A stretch of 34,711 nucleotides of DNA from GWF sp031972135 (GTDB taxonomy: Bacteria > Patescibacteriota > Microgenomatia > UBA1400 > UBA12108): contig DALYFH010000008.1 of the NCBI GenBank assembly GCA_031972135.1, forward strand, positions 1-34,711. Reading direction: 5' to 3'. The notes below the pieces were generated by a model. It searched no databases and was not told where the DNA came from. It saw only the letters and a list, made by a program, of their open reading frames with translations. Each line of letters opens with the position of its first letter. The first letter of the stretch is position 1. Made by a program: the position numbers and the translations under genes. Shown one piece after another: positions 15,839 through 23,845 of this stretch.

Positions 15839-17476
15839 CTATTTCCCCTCTGAGATATGGAAAGCAGCAGTACCATCAGGGAAGCTAATGCTTAGCGGAT
15901 GGGGAGTATCAAGCCAAAAATCGTCACCTTTGCCAATAAAGACCATTTCGTTCTTACCATTATCAATAGCCCAGTTAATATCGCGGAAAGTGTATTTGCC
16001 TATGCTGTATTCTGGTAGCTGGTCGAGCCATGGGTAGCCACGAGCCTCGTACTCTATTAGTTTTTTGTTCTCCGACTGATACCATGATGGATCCCATTTA
16101 TTGTAAAAAGCGAGGAAGAGCTGTGGTTCACCATATGCTTTGGTCATATAGACCTGCTTGTATTTACTCTCATTAGCTTGCAACCATGCGGCAATAGCTT
16201 TGTGGCCATACTGCCAGTCACGAGCAAAGGCTTTTGGATACCAGGCGAAATAGCTGAAAAGGAATATTGCTATCTCGCAAGTCAAAAGGATAAAGGTGAA
16301 AGTTAAAAGTTTATTGAGTTTTTTAGCTGACAGTAGTTGGGCAAGACCTAGTGCAGCGACAACTTGCCACCAAGGTAGTGTCAAAATACTGCGCAAGACA
16401 TGGTAGATATCTTTGGTGAGAGCTGGTGGGATAAAACCAATCAAGATTAGGAATACTGGGAGATAGCGCAGAGGATGCTTATAATTTTTGAGTAAGAGTA
16501 AGCCATAGATAAATAGTGCAAACTCAACAAAATATAAAACACCCCGAAACGGAATACTGTGCTGCGCTCTAATACTACTAGAGCCGAGCAGGAAATGTGG
16601 TGAGAGATAGGATGTCCAGTTAGAGAAACCCTTGGAGAGTATAAAGGTATATTTATTAAAAACAACTTTGTTGCCTAGTTCACCAAAGGGAGCAGTTTTG
16701 CGGTATCGGAAAAACCGTTCGGTCAGCTCAGCGTCTGTAGTGATCCCTACCTGGTTGTAGCGAGCCTGAGTCTTGCCAGTTACAACGTCACGAGCGATCG
16801 GGTAAACAAATAATGTGAGGATCAGAATGGGGTAAATTATCATTTTGAGAGTTAGAGATTTGCGATAGACCCAACTCAGAAATAGTATTAGTAGAGGAAC
16901 GACTATCTTGGCACTATGATATGTGTGGAGGGAGAGCCCAAAAACAAGAGATGAGTAGAGAGTATATAGTTTTGCGTTCTTTGTATTTTTATCTAAGCTC
17001 ATGATGTAAAAGTAAATACCAGCGAGGATGAGGCCGAGCGCGACCCCTGCTTCGAAGGCAGGACGAGAGAGCATGAGGTGCCAGGGTGAGACCGCGAGCA
17101 AGAAGGCAGAAAAGAGCCCTACCCGACGTGAATAGAGTCGAGTAGCGAGTAGGTAAGTTAAGTAGACGGTCAGAACCCCAAAGAGTGCAGCTGGCAACCT
17201 GACCCCCCACTCGTTAAGACCAAAGATTTTGATTGATGGGATGAGTAGGTAGATGTAAACTGGCGATTTCCATTCACCGTATGAGCGAAAGATAATCGGC
17301 CAGGGCTCACCCCATTCGTCGCGACCAGTCTCTAGTAGTGAATAGGCAGTGTAGCCCATGCTAACCTCGTCCCAATTGAGCCCGGGCGGATTAGTTGAGA
17401 GATTAGAGACACGCAGTAGTAGTGCCAGAGCAAGAGTCAGGATTAAGAAGTGTTTTTTAATAAAATTAATAATCAC
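15839..17476 (-). CDS. PMT/ArnT-like GT-C membrane glycosyltransferase
   Basis: The protein has about 545 residues. The outer loop LNWDEVSMGYTAYSL carries the acidic pair (Asp36-Glu37 from the chosen start), followed by TGRDEWG, GEWK and SPVYIY, then about eleven spans and an outward C-terminal domain of about 120 residues. This is a textbook PMT_2 pattern and the closest relative in the window of the 5646-7271 enzyme. I choose GTG 17476 because GGAGAG stands exactly 7 nt ahead (17489-17484) and the GTG overlaps the upstream TGA as GTGA. ATG 17491 has no Shine-Dalgarno sequence and would overlap by 19 nt. It acts on the outer membrane face with a polyprenyl-phosphate sugar; donor and acceptor unknown. 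G+C is high (39 of 60 at 17041-17100). Confidence 0.85.
   Translation of the reverse strand: MIINFIKKHFLILTLALALLLRVSNLSTNPPGLNWDEVSMGYTAYSLLETGRDEWGEPWPIIFRSYGEWKSPVYIYLLIPSIKIFGLNEWGVRLPAALFGVLTVYLTYLLATRLYSRRVGLFSAFLLAVSPWHLMLSRPAFEAGVALGLILAGIYFYIMSLDKNTKNAKLYTLYSSLVFGLSLHTYHSAKIVVPLLILFLSWVYRKSLTLKMIIYPILILTLFVYPIARDVVTGKTQARYNQVGITTDAELTERFFRYRKTAPFGELGNKVVFNKYTFILSKGFSNWTSYLSPHFLLGSSSIRAQHSIPFRGVLYFVEFALFIYGLLLLKNYKHPLRYLPVFLILIGFIPPALTKDIYHVLRSILTLPWWQVVAALGLAQLLSAKKLNKLLTFTFILLTCEIAIFLFSYFAWYPKAFARDWQYGHKAIAAWLQANESKYKQVYMTKAYGEPQLFLAFYNKWDPSWYQSENKKLIEYEARGYPWLDQLPEYSIGKYTFRDINWAIDNGKNEMVFIGKGDDFWLDTPHPLSISFPDGTAAFHISEGK
15845..15851 (-). promoter_or_regulatory. Shine-Dalgarno sequence deciding a start
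   Basis: AGAGGGG on the minus strand lies 7 nt before ATG 15837. It supports that start over an earlier in-frame codon at 15876. Confidence 0.6.
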
Positions 17477-18384
17477 TTTGAGTCTCTCCATACGGCTAGT
17501 ATATCCTGATCTCGTTTGGTCCAGTACTGTGACTGCAGTTTGCGATATTTGAGAGCCTCTGGTAGTAGCCTCAGTGCAGAAATGAGTGTTTTGGGATAAT
17601 GTAGAAGATAAACTGGTAAATAGAGTAGATGTGCAAGTAATAGGCTAAAGTCGCTAATATTTTTCCAGATAAAGAGGAATTGGTTGCGCTGTGCGATATC
17701 CATGACATCACTCTTACTAAAGCTACCGGCAATCACGCTAGACTCGTGATCATGGACACAGTGACAGTCACGTCCCCAGATTATTTTCCAACCTCTTTTC
17801 CAGGCAGCGTAACCCAGGTCTGTATCTTCCCAGTAAAATGGCTTGTAGAGTGGACACATCCCACCGAGATTACGCCAATAAGAGCGTCTAATTACACTCT
17901 GGCCGCCGGATGCCCAGAGACTAAATGGTGTGATACTCTTATCCTCGACCCCAGTAATACCTTTGAAATGATGAAATAAACCCCTCTCCCATTTGACTCT
18001 CATGTAACCTTCACCAGAGTTTAAGCCAAGAGCAAAGACAGCTGAGTCTTTGAAATATGGAATAGATTTTTCTATACAATTAACGCTTAGAGAGACGTCA
18101 GTATTTAAGATAACTACTAAGTCTGATTGAGCGAGTGAGACTGCTCGGTTGATGGTCTCTCCATATCCGAGGTTGGTCTCATTGATTACTAGCTTGATCG
18201 GATAACCCCATTCTCCTTTGATCACAGAGACTGAGTCATCCTGACTCGCGTCATCGACAATGATTATCTCAGCATTAACTCTTTTGGCGGCGTTAATTAC
18301 TGATTGCAAGTTTTTCTTGAGTTGTTTTGCGCTATTCCAAGAAGGTATGGCTACTGATATGGAGGAAGTGAATTGTTTTGTCAT
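17473..18384 (-). CDS. Family 2 glycosyltransferase, rhamnosyltransferase-like
   Basis: The enzyme has 303 residues. IPSWN opens the fold (13-17). VDDASQDDS (43-51) binds the nucleotide, NLGYGETIN (71-79) follows, NTDV (94-97) is the metal site and WEDTDLGYAAWKRGW (185-199) carries the likely catalytic base. His211 and His213 sit where the WbbL/GlfT-like group has its conserved His. Such enzymes move rhamnose, galactofuranose or similar sugars to a lipid-linked glycan. The C-terminal 70 residues contain two short hydrophobic stretches that may attach the enzyme to the membrane. The gene starts 4 nt after the upstream GT-C stop and ends in a GTGA overlap. Confidence 0.85.
   Translation of the reverse strand: MTKQFTSSISVAIPSWNSAKQLKKNLQSVINAAKRVNAEIIIVDDASQDDSVSVIKGEWGYPIKLVINETNLGYGETINRAVSLAQSDLVVILNTDVSLSVNCIEKSIPYFKDSAVFALGLNSGEGYMRVKWERGLFHHFKGITGVEDKSITPFSLWASGGQSVIRRSYWRNLGGMCPLYKPFYWEDTDLGYAAWKRGWKIIWGRDCHCVHDHESSVIAGSFSKSDVMDIAQRNQFLFIWKNISDFSLLLAHLLYLPVYLLHYPKTLISALRLLPEALKYRKLQSQYWTKRDQDILAVWRDSK
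17484..17489 (-). promoter_or_regulatory. Shine-Dalgarno sequence deciding a GTG start
   Basis: GGAGAG on the minus strand lies 7 nt before GTG 17476, inside the end of the upstream GT2 gene. The same 7-nt spacing is seen at 15845-15851. Confidence 0.6.
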
Positions 18385-18388
18385 AGAT

Positions 18389-19735
18389 TTATTGTAACTC
18401 TCGCTTAACTAAGCGGAACCCACCATACCAGCCAACTTCGCTAGCGATCTCGCCTTCGATAAATAGCTCTGGGTCAGGTTTTTCGCTGATCATATAGATT
18501 ACCTTACCCTCGCTACTTGGCTGGACACCACTACGCTTAAGTAGTACTGGTAGGCCACTGTCCCTTCCGTATGGCAGATCATAGAGTACTTTGTGGACAC
18601 TATCATTCTTGGCAATCTCAGTAACTAGATCTAGTTTGTGCCCTAGGGTGAAAGGACCTGGATTAGCCCTTTGAGTGGTGAGTAAAAAGAGCGAGAGAAA
18701 AAGAGCTATGACTGTCCCTACCCAGTGAGTGGAGAGGATATAAGCTAGGATCAAGACGATACTAATCGTCGCAGCCGCTAAATAGTATTCGGGAAAACCG
18801 ACGACTCCTAAGAGGATGACAAGTGTGAGGTTGGTAATAATCCCGAGTCCTGACAGACGCATTAAGATGTTGCCACGAATGATCGCAGCTATAGAGATAG
18901 CGATGCCAACGATACCAAGCGAGAGATTGAGATCACTAGGACCGCCAAAGAAGCTAGAGAGATTTTTGCCAAAGCGCGACAAAACAGAATCAAGCAGTAG
19001 AGGGAGTGAGGCCCGTGCCTCATTTTGAGCAGTCACCATGTCAGATATCAAGCTAGACTGTAACCCTACGTGCCTGATGTCAAACAGAATAAGCGGCGAG
19101 AGCATGATCAAGTATCCTAGTATTAGCCACAAAAAACGTAGTGAGAATAAGGGGATCGCGCGGTAGCGTGAGAGGATCATGATAAGGGCAAGAGGTATCA
19201 GTGCTGCATGGATATGCCAGCTAGAACCAAGTAGTAGCCCACCGAGGAACAGGTCAATTTTTTTGTACTTTGGTTTGACCAAAAAGAGGATCATCGAGAT
19301 GATCCAGAGAGGTAAAAGTGCGACGTTCCATGACACGCGAGCGGCATCAACTGTACTCGGAGAGAGTGTATAGATAAGTGCAAAGATGTAGCCAAATTTG
19401 GCATTCCCCAGATACTTGCCTAAGTAGAGGATTAGCATGATTGCGAAAACATCTAGCATGATACTTGTGATAGGTAGAGCTAGTGGATCTCCGCCTGTTA
19501 GGACAAAGGGTGGAGTTAAGAGGTAGTAATATAGCGGACCAAGAAAAAACCCTCCCTCACCGCGGGCAACGGGACCAATGAGAGTTAGCTTGCCAGAAGC
19601 AATCTTTGCGACTTCTTGGTAGTCACGGTTCTGATCCCAGTCAAACGGAGCCTGATAACTAACATTATTTAAACGCAAAAATAAGGCGAGGATTATGATG
19701 CCTATTGGCAGTATGAACTTTAGTATTTTTTTCAT
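18389..19735 (-). CDS. GT-C membrane glycosyltransferase, LGPLYYY subgroup
   Basis: The protein has 448 residues and about eleven spans. Its first loop is FDWDQNRDYQEV (31-42), where the common acidic pair Asp-Glu is Asp34-Gln35, with Arg37-Asp38 after it. Then come LIGP (52-55), FLGPLYYYLLTP (64-75) and GGDP (81-84), and later SPSTVDAARVSWN and FDIRHVGLQ segments. The same chain of motifs is found in the 31135-32637 protein, so they are paralogues of one subgroup of PMT_2 enzymes. The outward C-terminal domain is short, about 80 residues. The gene starts in an ATGA overlap with the frameshifted GT4 gene. Confidence 0.82.
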   Translation of the reverse strand: MKKILKFILPIGIIILALFLRLNNVSYQAPFDWDQNRDYQEVAKIASGKLTLIGPVARGEGGFFLGPLYYYLLTPPFVLTGGDPLALPITSIMLDVFAIMLILYLGKYLGNAKFGYIFALIYTLSPSTVDAARVSWNVALLPLWIISMILFLVKPKYKKIDLFLGGLLLGSSWHIHAALIPLALIMILSRYRAIPLFSLRFLWLILGYLIMLSPLILFDIRHVGLQSSLISDMVTAQNEARASLPLLLDSVLSRFGKNLSSFFGGPSDLNLSLGIVGIAISIAAIIRGNILMRLSGLGIITNLTLVILLGVVGFPEYYLAAATISIVLILAYILSTHWVGTVIALFLSLFLLTTQRANPGPFTLGHKLDLVTEIAKNDSVHKVLYDLPYGRDSGLPVLLKRSGVQPSSEGKVIYMISEKPDPELFIEGEIASEVGWYGGFRLVKRELQ

Positions 19736-20211
19736 ACCAATGACTTTAGAGTGTTTGTAAAAGCTGATTCTGAAAAACTAGTGATATCGAGAGAACTTTC
19801 GTAGTAGCCAAAGTTATGAGTTGCGAGCTTGATCGTTTTGTTGATTAGTTCATCCTCAATAGTCCATAGCAGATCATCATGCTTAACTATTTCGGTCTGA
19901 CCTCCGGCTTTATATACTAGCGGGAGTGTGTGGGAGGCGATCGCTTCGACGGTGCTTATGCCAAAATGTTCGACCAGCTCGGGACTCTTAGCCTCGTCTA
20001 CCCCGTAACCTGCTGCGTGCCAATAGATACTAGCTCGGCTATACAGGTCTACGAGAGTATCACTCGGAGTGTTCGGTAGGATATCAATGTTAAAGCCTGT
20101 GGCCAGAGATTTTAGTTCTTTGATCCAATTATCCTCGACACTCCCTCCGACCAGGACTAGTTTCCAGTCAGTAAGAGTTGACGATAATTTTTTGAACGCA
20201 TTGATAAGCAC
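19732..20211 (-). CDS. Family 4 glycosyltransferase, C-terminal part after a frameshift
   Basis: These 159 residues are the second Rossmann domain of a GT4 enzyme. VLINAFKKLSS leads into WKLVLVGGS, and EHFGISTVE is the EX7E motif. The GTG that opens this frame at 20211 is not a real start: conserved sequence reads in this frame from about 20217, directly joining the N-terminal part across a run of five A. With one more A the joined protein reads NVKKQDVLINAF, exactly the usual GT4 sequence between the domains. The whole enzyme would have about 345 residues. The stop overlaps the next start as ATGA. Confidence 0.85.
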   Translation of the reverse strand: MLINAFKKLSSTLTDWKLVLVGGSVEDNWIKELKSLATGFNIDILPNTPSDTLVDLYSRASIYWHAAGYGVDEAKSPELVEHFGISTVEAIASHTLPLVYKAGGQTEIVKHDDLLWTIEDELINKTIKLATHNFGYYESSLDITSFSESAFTNTLKSLV

Positions 20212-20768
20212 ATCCTGTTTTTGACATTGAGAGATGGCTCAAAGCGACCAACCGAGAGGATGATTTTTTCTTTTGTAAGTACATTGTTGTGAGCACTTAC
20301 TGGAGGATATAGAACAAACGAATTGATGTCGTATTCTTGGTCCACAATTTTCTTGGTAAAGTTGGAATTGACGATAACTCGATTTATTGTTTTTAGTTTG
20401 AGCTTATTCTTATAGCTAGATCCGTTCACATTGTGAAATGGTACCTGCATATGGAGCAGATTGACCTTGCCACCGAGTGTGGGAATGGAGCCGTCGGAGA
20501 GATAAACTACGACATCATACGGGCGCGTGACCATAAACATAGCGAGTGGGTTGTGACTATGGTATAGCTCTCTAATCTTTGGGACTAAGACAGGATTTTT
20601 TAGCTCTATGGAGAGCATGCGACAGATATTATTTATCGACTCCAGGTTGTCCCAGCCGATACTCACTTGGTAACCGAGTGACTCCAGAGAGCTCGCACAG
20701 GTAAGCATGTAGCGCTCCCCACCACCTAAGTGATCTAAGTAGGGAGAGACTATTAGAGCTTTTTTCAT
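20157..20768 (-). CDS. Family 4 glycosyltransferase, N-terminal part before a frameshift
   Basis: The first 183 of 203 residues are a normal GT4 N-terminal half: MKKALIVSPYLDHLGGGERY at 1-20, VNLLHMQVPFHN, a SNFTKK segment, VLYPPV, then ILSVGRFEPSLNVK. The following 20 residues are out-of-frame readthrough to a chance stop at 20157. The break is at the T run on the plus strand at 20218-20222. The enzyme would use a nucleotide sugar in the cytoplasm to extend a lipid-linked oligosaccharide. It starts at ATG 20768 in an ATGA overlap with the upstream GT2. It may be truly broken, or the consensus may lack one base. Confidence 0.85.
   Translation of the reverse strand: MKKALIVSPYLDHLGGGERYMLTCASSLESLGYQVSIGWDNLESINNICRMLSIELKNPVLVPKIRELYHSHNPLAMFMVTRPYDVVVYLSDGSIPTLGGKVNLLHMQVPFHNVNGSSYKNKLKLKTINRVIVNSNFTKKIVDQEYDINSFVLYPPVSAHNNVLTKEKIILSVGRFEPSLNVKNRMCLSMRSKNYRQLLLTGN
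20218..20222 (-). other. Frameshift site in a 5-A run of the GT4 gene
   Basis: On the coding strand the sequence is GTC AAA AAC AGG in the upstream frame. A sixth A would give GTC AAA AAA CAG GAT and restore the GT4 reading. This is a one-base deletion in a homopolymer, either in the organism, in part of the population, or in the assembly. Confidence 0.85.
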
Positions 20769-21541
20769 TTGGACCCTTTTTGATTTTGGAGTTCGTAAAG
20801 TTTGGCGTAACGCAGATAGATGGCATAGCTCTGATAGATGGCCTGGATAATGCCAATCCTACCATCGAGGAAGCCGGCTTTGAGAATGTAGCGCCGAATA
20901 AACTCCATGATAGTTTTGCGTAGCAAAGTGAGCTGGGTAACACGAGCAACTCTTGCCTCGAAAAACTGGCGAGCCTCGACATCGGTATACCTGTTAGTTT
21001 TGGCAACCATCTGAGCTAGGCTAGCATCTTTGTGATGCTCCATTGGGTTCACAAGATTTCCGAGCTCACCATTTACTTTTGGCATCCCGTGGATCTCTTT
21101 GGGCCAGCTAACAAAGTCAGATCTAAAGAATAAGCGGGGCACGAGGTCGTCGCCAAAGCCGCCGTGTTTTAGTGGATACCCTAGCGAAAAATTGCGACGA
21201 GTTATGTAGTAAGCACTGTATTGCGACTTGGGAGCGCCAACAATTTTTTTAATTTCGCTCGCTAGCTCAGCTGGGATAACCTCATCGTAATCGAGAATAA
21301 GAGCCCAGTTACTACTTGATTCGGTAACTTCGCGCGCGCGAATATGTTCCACGACGGGCGGGAATGGTTTTGATAAGTTAGTAATTCTCGCCTTATGTTT
21401 TTTGCATAGGTTTATAAAATCTGCGTCGGTACGACCAAAGTTGTAGACTCTAATTTCGTCGGCAAAAGAAACACTTTTTAGCATAAACTCAAACTGAGTC
21501 AGGGATTCGCCGATAGCTAACTGGGTACTAACGGTTAGCAT
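20765..21541 (-). CDS. Family 2 glycosyltransferase, WaaE/LgtF-like with altered motifs
   Basis: The protein has about 258 residues from ATG 21541. I prefer this start over GTG 21574 because MLTVSTQLA then aligns with the usual first strand of the family and the overlap falls from 47 to 14 nt. The segment that should read VDSGSTD is VYNFGRTD (32-39), so the first conserved acid is Asn, and the metal motif is LDYDE (83-87) instead of LDADE. The RRNFSLGYP, PRLFF and IHG segments are otherwise in family order, and AGFLDGRIGIIQA near the C-terminus fits the membrane-binding region. It probably transfers a sugar to a lipid-linked intermediate, but with a changed donor pocket. Confidence 0.78.
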   Translation of the reverse strand: MLTVSTQLAIGESLTQFEFMLKSVSFADEIRVYNFGRTDADFINLCKKHKARITNLSKPFPPVVEHIRAREVTESSSNWALILDYDEVIPAELASEIKKIVGAPKSQYSAYYITRRNFSLGYPLKHGGFGDDLVPRLFFRSDFVSWPKEIHGMPKVNGELGNLVNPMEHHKDASLAQMVAKTNRYTDVEARQFFEARVARVTQLTLLRKTIMEFIRRYILKAGFLDGRIGIIQAIYQSYAIYLRYAKLYELQNQKGSK

Positions 21542-22958
21542 AAGTACTTTCTTTCTGATAAGCGTAGTAGCCACCTATATTTTTGATCTGCTTGAAATTG
21601 CTCGGGATTTTGTCCTGGTCACCCTCTGTCACAACTGCTAACACATGGATCCCCTCATTGAGGTCAGACATAAAATCGTCGTAGTTGTAGTAGTAGGCGA
21701 CATGCTTGCCACTATAAAAAACGACTGATGGTGCGCCGCCATAGCGGAAGCTACTGCTTAATCTCTGATCTTTGGGGAGGATAGCTTCGGCAGTCCTCTC
21801 ACTAGAGCTAACCAAGAATGCGATACTAGGCTCATGTTGATTAGCTAGCGAGAGTGCGATACTAACATGGTCGGGATAGGTAGTCTCCCTCCTCTTAAAC
21901 TCTGTAACACTAGCTAGGTGCATGAGTGATTGGAGGGCAAAGAGCGCAACTAGCGTAGTAGCAACGAGGATCCTCGATTTTTTGTCAATTAGAGCTACTA
22001 GATACTCAAAAATATAACCAATAGATAAGGCAATAGCTGGATAGACTGGCAGGATGTACCATGACAACCGAGTCTTGGCTATCGTAAACAGCGCGAGTGG
22101 GAGTAGTACCCACCATATAAGGATATAACTCTTTTTCTTAAACGTGGCGAGTAATCCGAGTGCGGCTGCAAATATGATCCCTAGGCCTAAGTCCCGATAT
22201 AAATGTACAAAATAAAACCAGCGAGACTCCATATGAAACTCGATAGGGACTGTAGCGCGCCTGATAACTTGCTCTAGTAAATATGGTGTATAAAAATCGG
22301 CGCCATTAACTAGTAGCTGATAGAGATGCCAAGGAAGAGTGAAGAGTAGCAAGTACAAAGTAGAAAGTATAAAGTACTTTTTTGGTTTGATAAAAAAGAG
22401 TGGCAGAGTAATCAGAATTGCAAGAAGACCTGCAGGACCTTTGGCAGCAATTGCGAGAGTGAGAGCTAATGCAACTAAATAGGGTTTTCGGTTTTTTAGG
22501 ATTAGGGCAACTGCGAGAGTGAGACCAGCTAGCAAAAAAATGTCGGTATTTACACTACGACTGCGACCAATAAAGAGCTCAAAGTACATAAGCATGATCG
22601 CACCCACTGAGCCTGTGATAGGACCACCAATGTGTACACCAATCACATAGACTGAGGCTAGGGTTATGAGTGTGGCGACGGGGATAAATAGCCTCGCCCC
22701 TAGTTCTCTATCTGTAGAAAGGCTTGATCCGAGTGCAGTCAAGTGAGCGATGAGCGGAGGTTTTTCGAGCCAGAGTTCACGGTTCCAGGTAGGAGTCATT
22801 AAGTTGCCTGTGGTCTGCTCTACACCCAACTGAGCATAAATGCTCTCGTCCCAATCAAAGAGATAATCCCGTCCGAGGTTGTGGTATAGAAGAAGTGTAG
22901 TCACTGCCAAAAAGACAGCCGTAATCTTTTTTAGAATATTGATCTCTAGTTTGATCAT
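21528..22958 (-). CDS. ArnT-like GT-C membrane glycosyltransferase
   Basis: The protein has 476 residues and is the best match to the GT83/ArnT pattern here: FDWDESIYAQLG (34-45) with Asp37-Glu38, ELWLEKPPL (61-69), GRSRSVNTD (131-139), KGPAG (173-177) and, near 310, a TRLSWYILPVYPA segment. About eleven to twelve spans are followed by an outward domain of about 110 residues, shorter than in true ArnT. ArnT moves aminoarabinose from undecaprenyl phosphate to lipid A; here the fold and outer-face chemistry are likely, the substrate is not known. The start is in an ATGA overlap with the upstream GT2 gene. Confidence 0.87.
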   Translation of the reverse strand: MIKLEINILKKITAVFLAVTTLLLYHNLGRDYLFDWDESIYAQLGVEQTTGNLMTPTWNRELWLEKPPLIAHLTALGSSLSTDRELGARLFIPVATLITLASVYVIGVHIGGPITGSVGAIMLMYFELFIGRSRSVNTDIFLLAGLTLAVALILKNRKPYLVALALTLAIAAKGPAGLLAILITLPLFFIKPKKYFILSTLYLLLFTLPWHLYQLLVNGADFYTPYLLEQVIRRATVPIEFHMESRWFYFVHLYRDLGLGIIFAAALGLLATFKKKSYILIWWVLLPLALFTIAKTRLSWYILPVYPAIALSIGYIFEYLVALIDKKSRILVATTLVALFALQSLMHLASVTEFKRRETTYPDHVSIALSLANQHEPSIAFLVSSSERTAEAILPKDQRLSSSFRYGGAPSVVFYSGKHVAYYYNYDDFMSDLNEGIHVLAVVTEGDQDKIPSNFKQIKNIGGYYAYQKESTYANR

Positions 22959-23845
22959 AGACTCTTACTGCCTAATCGGCCGAGGAGATAATCGATAAAT
23001 GCCGTTCTTCTGACAGGGTTAGACCAGTTACGCAGTGCTTCTCTAAATAGTGCAAATCTGAGTCTAATAGTGCCATAGCGTTTGGCGATTAAAAAGCGAT
23101 TGCGGGTCATGTAGTAATCGACTAGTTTGCTACCTGCCGTCGTGCTGCCACCGTTTAGATGGTATAAGACCAGGCTCGGGTTATACATGAGTTCGATACC
23201 ATACTTTAGTGCGCGCAAACTGTAATCGGTGTCTTCTAAATAGAGGAAATATTCTTCGCTAAAGTTGCCTATTTTGTTAAACACTACACGAGGAATAGCC
23301 ATAAAGCAGCCAGTCACAAACTCGACTGGTCTAATCTTTTCATACTGCCCATCATCCAGTTTGTCGATCCCGTAGTGCCTAGCAGTTGCCATACCAGAAT
23401 CAAAGTATCCCCCAGCGTACCAGAGGATATTCCCTGCCCCTTTGGACTCTTCATGATACTCATACCCTTTGGCATAATAAATCTTGGCACCTGCGATACG
23501 TGCCTTGCCAGAAACATAGCGGTAAGCTCTAAAGAATAGATTGGGATCTACCAGCGTATCATTGTTGAGTATATAAACAACCTGCGCACCTAACCTCAGT
23601 GCTTTTTTGATGCCGATATTATTACCAGCAGAAAAGCCTAGGTTGCGACCAGTTAGAACTAGATCTAGGTTGGGACAGAGTGTTTTTAGCTCACCAATAC
23701 AATCGTCGCTACTACCATTATCAACTACGATAATGTGAGGAGCATCCTTAGATTTGTTGATTGAAATAACACAATTAGCCGTAGTTTTGGCATCTTGGTA
23801 GTTGATGAGCACTACAGCATGTTTGATTTTTTTTAGCTTTTTCAT
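22955..23845 (-). CDS. Family 2 glycosyltransferase, rhamnosyltransferase-like
   Basis: The protein has 296 residues. VVLINYQD opens the fold (11-18). VDNGSSDD (41-48), NLGFSAGNNIG (68-78), NNDT as metal site (94-97), FVTGC (176-180), YLEDTDYSLR (202-211) and YHLNGGST (228-235) all appear in the order of the WbbL/GlfT2 group. It is an inverting transferase of the cytoplasmic face, probably for rhamnose or galactofuranose. It is a cousin of the GT2 at 17473 but more canonical (YLEDTD versus WEDTDLG). Both ends are ATGA overlaps, with a WaaE-like GT2 upstream and the ArnT-like enzyme downstream. Confidence 0.88.
   Translation of the reverse strand: MKKLKKIKHAVVLINYQDAKTTANCVISINKSKDAPHIIVVDNGSSDDCIGELKTLCPNLDLVLTGRNLGFSAGNNIGIKKALRLGAQVVYILNNDTLVDPNLFFRAYRYVSGKARIAGAKIYYAKGYEYHEESKGAGNILWYAGGYFDSGMATARHYGIDKLDDGQYEKIRPVEFVTGCFMAIPRVVFNKIGNFSEEYFLYLEDTDYSLRALKYGIELMYNPSLVLYHLNGGSTTAGSKLVDYYMTRNRFLIAKRYGTIRLRFALFREALRNWSNPVRRTAFIDYLLGRLGSKSL

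Noticed and set aside
20157..20768. Programmed -1 ribosomal frameshifting as the explanation for the split GT4
   Set aside because: The site is C AAA AAC, not the full A AAA AAC heptamer, and I see no clear downstream pseudoknot. A one-base deletion is simpler. Left as a remote alternative.
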